From: a virus | Virus record (IMG/VR): IMGVR_UViG_3300025087_000036 | Span: 62,001 to 126,000 of that record | Direction: 5' to 3' (one strand) | DNA length: 64,000 bases | Part shown: positions 45,706 to 51,833 of the stretch, piece after piece | Layout: every line of letters starts with the position of its first letter | How positions within the stretch are numbered: the first letter of the stretch is position 1 | Made by a program: the position numbers and the translations under genes | The notes under the pieces: model-generated | Told to the model about the DNA's origin: nothing | The model's input: the letters and a program-made list of their open reading frames with translations, nothing else | Database searches by the model: none

Positions 45706-45920
45706 TGAAAAATCTAGGTCTAAATGTGTTAGAGGGGGAGTTGTTAGCCATGTTGGCAATGGCGTGGAACAGTTATTGTGAATTGCCAGATAGAAGTAAG
45801 AATGATAATGAATTGTTTAGGGATGGCATAAATGACTGTGAAAGAATCATTGCGCTAAGGGTTGCTAGGAGAGTTAACCCATTAGCTTGGACGCAACCAT
45901 GCAAGAAAGAGGAAGGCTAA
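45705..45920 (+). CDS. 71-residue conserved-type phage protein
   Basis: TAATG overlap with the previous gene. The pattern LAMAWNSYCELP followed by FRDGINDCERIIALR and ARRVNP is a familiar small phage protein of unknown function. Confidence 0.55.
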   Translation: MKNLGLNVLEGELLAMLAMAWNSYCELPDRSKNDNELFRDGINDCERIIALRVARRVNPLAWTQPCKKEEG

Positions 45921-46327
45921 TGAGACACAAACACCCAATTCAGCCATTAGAGTTAGACGATCATGGAACCCTACGCTTCAAACAAAACAAGATAGTAAGG
46001 TATTTGCTTGATAATGATGGTGGCATAGATCTTAACGAGATAGCTTTCTTGGATTTTACCAATGATGACAGACAACAGTTTGCTCAACTGATTGGATATA
46101 GTCTTAGTGGCTATGGTGATCTTGGTTATTGTGATGAAAGCGTAATCGAGATAGCAGAAAGAAGGCACCAATCCAAAGAGGAAACAGAGGACAAACTAAG
46201 GATTGAGTATCTTGAGAATGAGCTAAATAGAACTAAACAAGCCTTTGCCGATGCTTGTCAATTGATTTTTGGTATTGACCCACTGGAGGAATACCATAGC
46301 AACCTGGACAATGGAGTTGAATACTAG
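45920..46327 (+). CDS. Conserved phage hypothetical protein (HPIQPLE type)
   Basis: 135 residues, ATG 45920 in the previous stop. HPIQPLELDDHGTLRFKQN, YLLDNDGGIDLNEIA, FAQLIGYSLSGYGDL: a frequent phage protein with no known function. Helical C-terminus. Confidence 0.65.
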   Translation: MRHKHPIQPLELDDHGTLRFKQNKIVRYLLDNDGGIDLNEIAFLDFTNDDRQQFAQLIGYSLSGYGDLGYCDESVIEIAERRHQSKEETEDKLRIEYLENELNRTKQAFADACQLIFGIDPLEEYHSNLDNGVEY

Positions 46328-46336
46328 GGTACTTGA

Positions 46337-46344
46337 TATTTATT
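46337..46344 (+). promoter_or_regulatory. Late-promoter-like TATTTATT
   Basis: 19 nt before ATG 46364, with AAGGAG between. Confidence 0.45.
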
Positions 46345-46363
46345 CATAACGTAAGGAGACACA

Positions 46364-46699
46364 ATGAAGTCAACTTTTAGCGGTTCAACAACCATTGGCT
46401 CTTTGCCTCCTAGCTTAATCCATTGGACAATCAGATATGATAAGCATTGGCAAATGCCGGAACAGATGCAAGGTGTGTTTGTTGGTGCCTCTGAAAAATA
46501 CAAGTCAGGGGCAGCCCTTGTCATGGGTAACATCTTATCTATCGATATGCAGAACAAAACCATGACCCTAGATGATGGGCAAGTGTTCAATCTCATTGGT
46601 AAAGGCAAGAGAATGATCATCTTGGATGAACAAGAAGTTATTGAAGAAATGATGAACATCTCAAAGAAAAGACTTGAGGATGATAATGACTTAGATTGA
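46364..46699 (+). CDS. 111-residue unknown protein, late-type promoter
   Basis: AAGGAG upstream. Beta-rich middle (MTLDDGQVFNLIGKGKR) and acidic helical end. The late-type motif suggests a virion or late role despite its place in the early region. Confidence 0.5.
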   Translation: MKSTFSGSTTIGSLPPSLIHWTIRYDKHWQMPEQMQGVFVGASEKYKSGAALVMGNILSIDMQNKTMTLDDGQVFNLIGKGKRMIILDEQEVIEEMMNISKKRLEDDNDLD

Positions 46700-46715
46700 G
46701 AATGGTTACTTTTCC

Positions 46716-46744
46716 TTGACATCTGCCGAAAATGGTGTTATGAT
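46716..46744 (+). promoter_or_regulatory. Sigma70 promoter
   Basis: TTGACA, 17 bp, TATGAT, before the membrane peptide at 46777. Confidence 0.7.
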
Positions 46745-46776
46745 TCTTCTGTAAAACTAAATAAAGGGTTCCAAAA

Positions 46777-46899
46777 ATGTTCATCTACTTTTTCCTATAT
46801 GTGATTTGGTGGCTGTTATGCCTTGGTGCAACAGTTGTTGGACTGGCCATAGGATTGGTTTGGGTTCTCATTGGTGAAATCAAGAGTGGGAGAAATTGA
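46777..46899 (+). CDS. 40-residue membrane peptide
   Basis: Hydrophobic throughout (YVIWWLLCLGATVVGLAIGL), basic end. First product of promoter 46716. Confidence 0.45.
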   Translation: MFIYFFLYVIWWLLCLGATVVGLAIGLVWVLIGEIKSGRN

Positions 46900-46917
46900 A
46901 ATGGAAGAGGTTGAATC

Positions 46918-47031
46918 ATGGAATTTTTAAATCAGATTATTGGCTTTCTGTTGATTGGATTGATGGCAAGGTTTATGGGGACGATGATGGTTTTCCACAC
47001 TATACTAAAACAAAAGGGAGTTAAGAAATGA
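46918..47031 (+). CDS. 37-residue membrane peptide
   Basis: ATG 46918 with GAGG upstream. MEFLNQIIGFLLIGLMARF, then a basic tail; ATGA overlap with the next gene. Confidence 0.45.
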   Translation: MEFLNQIIGFLLIGLMARFMGTMMVFHTILKQKGVKK

Positions 47032-47306
47032 GTAATGATAAGAGAAGTCAGTTGAAGAAATTTATTTCTGATGAGAATTTTGACATTAATGGAGTCTATG
47101 TTTTGCCAAAGGATGGTGTGCATAGGATTACTGATTCTTTTTTGTGGGTTGGCACAATTAATCCCGGAGAATATATCAATCTACAGCTTAATAATTCAGT
47201 GAATGTCAGTAGTAGCGACAATGTTACCTTTACTCGCAAGCAACTAAATGATCTAATAGATTTGCTTGGTGAGCTTAGGTCGGCAATAGAAAAATCGAGC
47301 AAGTGA
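47028..47306 (+). CDS. Paralogous early-protein family, member 3
   Basis: 92 residues. FDINGVYVLPKDG, INPGEYINLQLNN and a C-terminal LNDLIDLLGELRSAIEK parallel 43655 and 47971. Confidence 0.6.
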   Translation: MSNDKRSQLKKFISDENFDINGVYVLPKDGVHRITDSFLWVGTINPGEYINLQLNNSVNVSSSDNVTFTRKQLNDLIDLLGELRSAIEKSSK

Positions 47307-47314
47307 GGTAAACC

Positions 47315-47674
47315 ATGAGCTATGACATTTACCTAAAAGACCCAATCACCAAAGAAGTTTTGAAATCAGATGAGTTACACCAGATGCAAGGTGGAACCTA
47401 TGCGATGGGTGGAATAAGAGATATGTGGCTGAATGTAACCTGGAACTATGCACCATTCTTTTCCAAGGTATTTCTGGGTGGAAAGGGTATCAGAACCATA
47501 TACGGAATGACCGGAGCAGAAAGTATTCCTGTGCTTGATGAGGCAATCTCCAAGCTTTGTGATGATGTGGATGATGACTACTGGAAAGCTACAGAAGGTA
47601 ACACAAAGGCAGCATTAATTCAGTTGAAGGAAATGGCGCTCATGTTTCCTCTTGGCATGTGGGAAGGGGACTGA
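47315..47674 (+). CDS. Conserved phage hypothetical (MSYDIYL type)
   Basis: 119 residues. MSYDIYLKDPITKEVL, GGTYAMGG, LNVTWNYAPFF: a type recurrent in phages and bacterial genomes, of unknown function. Confidence 0.6.
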   Translation: MSYDIYLKDPITKEVLKSDELHQMQGGTYAMGGIRDMWLNVTWNYAPFFSKVFLGGKGIRTIYGMTGAESIPVLDEAISKLCDDVDDDYWKATEGNTKAALIQLKEMALMFPLGMWEGD

Positions 47675-47675
47675 A

Positions 47676-47915
47676 ATGAAATTCATCCTAACCAAATTCA
47701 GCAAGGTTGTTGACGCCACCAAGGATTGTGAGTGCCTAACCCATGAAGGTCCACGTTGGGTTCACATGGATAGTATTTGGAAGGAATCCAATCAGAGGTT
47801 CATGCCTGATAACCCGATGGCTTGGGCTGTTGAAGAAGAGGCTAGGCTTAGGGAAAAACTTTTTCAGATGGAATCACATGGGGTAGCTGAAATCATTCAT
47901 GAAGATGGAGACTGA
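47676..47915 (+). CDS. 79-residue unknown protein
   Basis: ATG 47676 behind GGGGACTGAA. Contains CECLTHEGPRWVH and a helical acidic end. Unknown. Confidence 0.5.
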   Translation: MKFILTKFSKVVDATKDCECLTHEGPRWVHMDSIWKESNQRFMPDNPMAWAVEEEARLREKLFQMESHGVAEIIHEDGD

Positions 47916-47970
47916 AATGAACAGAAGATGCCACAGAGAAGTGGTTTGGATAAACAAGAGAGGTTAAAAA

Positions 47971-48258
47971 ATGAGTGATACAACTAAGAAACAAGAGCTT
48001 AAGAATTGGTTGGGAAAAGTTGACAAGATTTACTTGGAAGGAAATTATGGGCTTCCTCCTTGTAAAACCCCTGGTATCAGAGACGATTGGGTAACTCTGG
48101 AGGTTAAGACATTTGATGATTCCAAGTACCTAAATCTAATGTTAAGAAATTCATCTGGTGCAGCCTTTTCATCTTTCGATGAGGAAAGCTTGCGGGATCT
48201 TGCCGAACTTATCACATTGCTGGCAGATGGCATGAAGAAAAAGAAGGAACAAGAATGA
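47971..48258 (+). CDS. Paralogous early-protein family, member 4
   Basis: 95 residues, AGAGG upstream. LKNWLGKVDKIYLEGNYGLP, FDDSKYLNLMLRNSSG, LRDLAELITLLADGMKKK. Closest in layout to 43655. Confidence 0.6.
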   Translation: MSDTTKKQELKNWLGKVDKIYLEGNYGLPPCKTPGIRDDWVTLEVKTFDDSKYLNLMLRNSSGAAFSSFDEESLRDLAELITLLADGMKKKKEQE

Positions 48259-48273
48259 AAAGGATACAAAGTA

Positions 48274-49026
48274 ATGAACACAACAAAAATTGATCAAGAA
48301 ACTTTAAGGGTGCTTAGTAGGGCAACAATAAGTGAAAACACCATTACCTTAACTTGTGGTCAACTTGACAGAAAGCAATATGTGGCAGTCAACAAAGTGT
48401 TAGAAGGTATGGGGGGAAAGTGGAATAGAAAACTAGCAGCACACATATTTGAATCAGACCCAACAAATTTCTTGGAACAGGTTCTTCTTTCTGGGGAAAT
48501 TGTTTTGCCTAAGAAGCAAGGGTTCTTTCCTACACCACCAGAACTAGCAGAGAGAATTGTTAAGATGGCACACACGGAACCCGGTGATCTTGTCCTAGAA
48601 CCATCCGCCGGCCAAGGTGGGATTGCTGATTACATAAACAAGGATTGTATTGTGGACTGTATAGAAATCTTACCAGCTAATGTTGAGGTTCTAAGAAGCA
48701 AGGGTTACAACGTGATTTATGAAGGAGATTTTCTTCAAACCAAATCAGAACCAATGTACAATAGGGTGATTATGAATCCACCATTTGAGAAGCAAGCAGA
48801 CATTGACCATGTGCTTCATGCTTGGGAATTTCTAGTACCAGGGGGAAGGCTAGTTTCTATTATGGCTGCCGGTGTTTTGTTTAGAGAGAACAAGAAGACA
48901 GTCAACTTTAGAGAGTTGATTGAGAAATATGGCTTCGCTGAAAAGAACAGCCCAGAAGCATTCAAGTCTTCTGGAACAATGGTCAACACTGTAATAGTTG
49001 TGCTTAACAAACCAAAAGGAGAATGA
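48274..49026 (+). CDS. DNA N6-adenine-type methyltransferase
   Basis: 250 residues. The class I SAM-binding motif appears as VLEPSAGQGGIADYI (near residue 109), then CIEILPANVEVLRSKG (acidic loop binding SAM ribose), and the catalytic NPPF (near 170). The NPPF motif marks amino-methyltransferases of DNA (or, less often, rRNA/protein). Could protect phage DNA from restriction. The N-terminal 80 residues look like a separate target-binding domain. Confidence 0.8.
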   Translation: MNTTKIDQETLRVLSRATISENTITLTCGQLDRKQYVAVNKVLEGMGGKWNRKLAAHIFESDPTNFLEQVLLSGEIVLPKKQGFFPTPPELAERIVKMAHTEPGDLVLEPSAGQGGIADYINKDCIVDCIEILPANVEVLRSKGYNVIYEGDFLQTKSEPMYNRVIMNPPFEKQADIDHVLHAWEFLVPGGRLVSIMAAGVLFRENKKTVNFRELIEKYGFAEKNSPEAFKSSGTMVNTVIVVLNKPKGE

Positions 49027-49029
49027 CCC

Positions 49030-49293
49030 ATGCCTAGATATTACTTAACAGAAAAAGACATTGGTGATTTTGCGAAGCAAGTGCTTGGCGAAAACTCTAT
49101 AGATCATGCTATCGATTGGATTTGTAGTAACATAAATCCAGAGTGTGTTTACAGTGATAAAGCACTAAAGGAATGGGCAGAAGAAAACCTTGGTTATATA
49201 GCCACTCCAGAAGATGTGTTTACAGTCAAGACACTAGAAGAGTGGGCAAGGGATAATGATTGGGTGAAGAAAGACGAGGTACGTTTCTTATAA
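49030..49293 (+). CDS. 87-residue acidic unknown protein
   Basis: Starts 3 nt after the methyltransferase stop. Two similar helical units, LKEWAEENLG and LEEWARDNDW, suggest an internal repeat. Unknown function. Confidence 0.5.
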   Translation: MPRYYLTEKDIGDFAKQVLGENSIDHAIDWICSNINPECVYSDKALKEWAEENLGYIATPEDVFTVKTLEEWARDNDWVKKDEVRFL

Positions 49294-49394
49294 GAACAGT
49301 AACCGATAGACAAATCCAACAAAGAGACTTGCGAAGAGTTAGAAAAAGCCATCGCTTATGCTTTGAAGGAAACAAACTCATTGGAGGATAAGTC

Positions 49395-49607
49395 ATGAGT
49401 ATCATCAAAATTTTTAGGATCAAAGATGGTACAAAGGTTGGCTATGTTATTGTCCAGTTTGACTTGGACACCAACAAATGGGTTGGCAAGGTTGAAATGT
49501 CTAGGCCACAATTCATCGGTATGGTTGATGTTGGTTTGCTTGAATTTCGTATAGAGGATACCTCAAAGGACAAGTTTGAGGATTGGCTGATAACACACGC
49601 TTCCTAA
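49395..49607 (+). CDS. 70-residue unknown protein
   Basis: TTGGAGG upstream. Beta-rich (IIKIFRIKDGTKVGYVIVQF). Unknown. Confidence 0.5.
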   Translation: MSIIKIFRIKDGTKVGYVIVQFDLDTNKWVGKVEMSRPQFIGMVDVGLLEFRIEDTSKDKFEDWLITHAS

Positions 49608-49632
49608 AATTGAAGACAAGGAGAAAGAGACA

Positions 49633-49809
49633 TTGGAACTAAACACAATTTACCAGGGTGAATGTCTTGAAACCCTAAAGACATTCGAAGAAAACACAGT
49701 AGATGCTATTGTGACCGATCCACCATACGGACTTTCCTTCATGGGAAAGAAATGGGATTATAATGTGCCTAGTGTAGAGATATGGAGAGAGTGCTTGATT
49801 TTTTCTTGA
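49633..49809 (+). pseudogene. Truncated DNA methyltransferase N-terminus
   Basis: TTG start behind AAGGAGAAAG. 58 residues: IYQGECLETLKTF, then the catalytic TDPPYGLSFMGKKWDY of an N4-cytosine/N6-adenine methyltransferase, ending abruptly. The stop TGA overlaps the -35 box of promoter 49806, as if the rest of the gene was replaced by a new transcription unit. Confidence 0.7.
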
Positions 49810-49834
49810 CAAAGGATGGTGGTTGTGTTATACT
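49806..49834 (+). promoter_or_regulatory. Sigma70 promoter
   Basis: TTGACA, 17 bp, TATACT; drives 49877-51762. Confidence 0.75.
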
Positions 49835-49876
49835 ATGCCTAGAAGTTGAGATAACCTCAAGACAGGGAGAAAAGAA

Positions 49877-49981
49877 ATGCGACATGAAATGATCGTTGTC
49901 CAGTACGATGATGAGCAGATGGTTCACATCCTGCAACTGGACACCCAGAGCAAAGAGGAACTTTTCCATGATCGACAGTGA
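49877..49981 (+). CDS. 34-residue unknown protein
   Basis: ATG 49877 with AGGGAGA upstream. MRHEMIVVQYDDEQMV; overlaps the next start by 14 nt. Confidence 0.45.
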   Translation: MRHEMIVVQYDDEQMVHILQLDTQSKEELFHDRQ

Positions 49982-50045
49982 TCATCTTCCCCACATGGAC
50001 TTCGCTGATTTCAAGCGGTATGTTACCGAGAGCTATGTGGACTAA
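49968..50045 (+). CDS. 25-residue micro-protein
   Basis: ATG inside the previous gene; acidic (MIDSDHLPHMDFADFKRY). Overlap on both sides supports coupling but it is very short. Confidence 0.35.
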   Translation: MIDSDHLPHMDFADFKRYVTESYVD

Positions 50046-50100
50046 CCAAGAATACACCATTATTGAGTATCCATCTGGTGAAGAAAAAAGTAAGGGGTAG
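50035..50100 (+). CDS. 21-residue micro-protein
   Basis: Third of three staggered tiny frames; ATG overlaps the previous stop region and the stop is 4 nt before the next ATG. Confidence 0.3.
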   Translation: MWTNQEYTIIEYPSGEEKSKG

Positions 50101-50104
50101 AGCT

Positions 50105-50314
50105 ATGTTTTCAGTCAGACAGAAGAGAGAAATAGCAGACGCCATTCAGAAGATCCTGCGTGATACGAATCACCCAGAGCTTCCCATTGAAGAGATTACC
50201 TTTCACTTGCATGTCCAGGGTGCATTTGCTTGGTCCTGGGCTGATATTCAAAACAACGGTGCTGTGACCAATCCTGGTGTGAACCCATGGAATGAAGATC
50301 AAGACAAGGAGTAG
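50105..50314 (+). CDS. Small conserved-type phage protein
   Basis: 69 residues from ATG 50105. ITFHLHVQGAFAWSWADI and NNGAVTNPGVNPWNE are recognisable from other phages; function unknown. Confidence 0.6.
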   Translation: MFSVRQKREIADAIQKILRDTNHPELPIEEITFHLHVQGAFAWSWADIQNNGAVTNPGVNPWNEDQDKE

Positions 50315-50318
50315 AGCC

Positions 50319-50522
50319 ATGATCAAGGTTGATTCATCTTGCATCAATGCTGTGGAGTATAGGAATCTTGAAAGTGAACTGGTGGTTCTTTTCAACAGTG
50401 GTGATACCTACACCTACTTTGGTGTTCCCAAGACTGTTTACTCTGGTCTGATCAGATCTAGGTCAAAGGGTAGGTATCTCAATTCCAAGGTCAAGGGAAA
50501 GTTCGAATACAGAAAGGTATGA
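50319..50522 (+). CDS. KTSC-domain protein
   Basis: 67 residues from ATG 50319 (AAGGAG 6 nt upstream). VDSSCINAVEYRNLE, VVLFNSGDTYTYFGVP and SRSKGRYLNSKVKG fit the KTSC domain, a small fold found alone in phages and also at the end of some lysyl-tRNA synthetases. Possibly nucleic-acid or RNA binding; unproved. Confidence 0.8.
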   Translation: MIKVDSSCINAVEYRNLESELVVLFNSGDTYTYFGVPKTVYSGLIRSRSKGRYLNSKVKGKFEYRKV

Positions 50523-50526
50523 AGCT

Positions 50527-51033
50527 ATGCCATATTTGAATCAGAAGATCATCAAGAAGATCGTAAAAGTACCAACTGGTATTCAGTTGTTTTTTCTACA
50601 AACCACAAAAGAGGGCAAACAACTGTTTTCCAATGGCTTCTATGCAATCAATTTTGGGATTGGAATACTCCCCCCAGAGTTAAGTGTGTTATGGCCAAGA
50701 CCAGGAAAAACAATTCGGTGGGATAAAGCTGGTTTTTCAGATTCAACAATAGACATCCTGGATGTTGTTTCCAAAACTGTTGGGGTTGAAATCAAACCCA
50801 CTCAATGGATCTATCTTAATTATGGTTATGAGAAACGTCTTTTAGCAAGGGGTGATGAAAAGCTTTTTGTTGACAGCAGCTATTGGAACACCCTCACTAG
50901 TTTGTTTGTCGGTGATTATACCTTTGACCAGGAAGACTTGGACAAGCCTATTGTCTGCCGAGACAATGACAAGTCTTGGTTGTTTATCCTTATGCCATGG
51001 AAGACAACCGAAACAATTGATTTTCCATTCTAA
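50527..51033 (+). CDS. Unknown 168-residue protein
   Basis: Starts 4 nt after the KTSC gene. Alpha/beta with several Trp (RWDKAGFSDST; QWIYLNYGYEKR). No motif recognised. Confidence 0.5.
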   Translation: MPYLNQKIIKKIVKVPTGIQLFFLQTTKEGKQLFSNGFYAINFGIGILPPELSVLWPRPGKTIRWDKAGFSDSTIDILDVVSKTVGVEIKPTQWIYLNYGYEKRLLARGDEKLFVDSSYWNTLTSLFVGDYTFDQEDLDKPIVCRDNDKSWLFILMPWKTTETIDFPF

Positions 51034-51049
51034 GGAAGGAGTAAAGACC

Positions 51050-51265
51050 ATGCTTAAATTTTTCAAAGTCTACGATACACAAAAAGATATCGATATCAAC
51101 CACCTTGGAAACATTTGGATTGTTGACATGGGGGAGTGGTGGTTGGAGAAGATTTTTGTGCCCAATGGTGATTTCGAGAGGTTTTTCAAAGTGGGTGCAA
51201 TCTCGGATGTTGTCCAGGTTTGCACCACAGAGCAATTCGATGAGTGGTTAAGAGAGAAGGAGTAA
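51050..51265 (+). CDS. 71-residue unknown protein
   Basis: ATG 51050 with AAGGAG upstream. Trp-rich (IWIVDMGEWWLEKIF) and acidic end. Unknown. Confidence 0.5.
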   Translation: MLKFFKVYDTQKDIDINHLGNIWIVDMGEWWLEKIFVPNGDFERFFKVGAISDVVQVCTTEQFDEWLREKE

Positions 51266-51269
51266 AACC

Positions 51270-51452
51270 ATGTTACAGTATATTGGAGAATATAACCTTG
51301 GTTGTCAGAGGTTTAGATATTTCCGCTGTGATAAGTGTAAAACTGATTACCCTGTTATTGGAGGTATACTTAAGTGCAATGGCCACATCATTGATGACTG
51401 CCCTTGGTGTAAGCCTAACAGTGAAACCTGGAAAGGTGGAAGGGGGATCTAG
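51270..51452 (+). CDS. 60-residue zinc-finger protein
   Basis: AAGGAG upstream. CDKCK and CPWCK provide two Cys pairs separated by about 20 residues. Unknown role. Confidence 0.55.
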   Translation: MLQYIGEYNLGCQRFRYFRCDKCKTDYPVIGGILKCNGHIIDDCPWCKPNSETWKGGRGI

Positions 51453-51507
51453 CACAATCAATTTCTGTGTGATCAACACCAAAAACCCTAACAAAGAAGG
51501 AATGGCG

Positions 51508-51762
51508 ATGACATTTGACCAAATGAAAAAAGAGTATACTCTTCGTTACAGTAGTGATAAAGAGTTTGCTGACCTGTTGAATCTATTTAAAAAGGCAGAT
51601 AATCTTAGTCAAAATGCTAAGAAGGAATTTGTTGTGGCCTTTAATTTTGATTTTGCATTAGATGGAACCATGTATCTAGGTGGTAAGAAGACTGCTACCA
51701 TAAAGTTTCCAAACCTAGTAGCTGAAGCACCACTAGTTGGAATTCATATCGAAACTAGATAG
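51508..51762 (+). CDS. 84-residue unknown protein
   Basis: ATG 51508 with GAAGGA at a good distance. MTFDQMKKEYTLRYSSDKEF then a beta-rich end. Last gene before the packaging cluster. Confidence 0.5.
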   Translation: MTFDQMKKEYTLRYSSDKEFADLLNLFKKADNLSQNAKKEFVVAFNFDFALDGTMYLGGKKTATIKFPNLVAEAPLVGIHIETR

Positions 51763-51802
51763 TACCAGTTACCAATTTTTGCATCAAGCAAGCCTCCTGT
51801 GA

Positions 51803-51810
51803 TATTTATA
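51803..51810 (+). promoter_or_regulatory. Late-promoter-like TATTTATA before the terminase gene
   Basis: 23 nt before ATG 51834, within a perfect TGATAT-TTAT-ATATCA hairpin (51800-51815). Probable start of late transcription through the head genes. Confidence 0.55.
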
Positions 51811-51833
51811 TATCATAGGGGGTTTCGCTTTTT

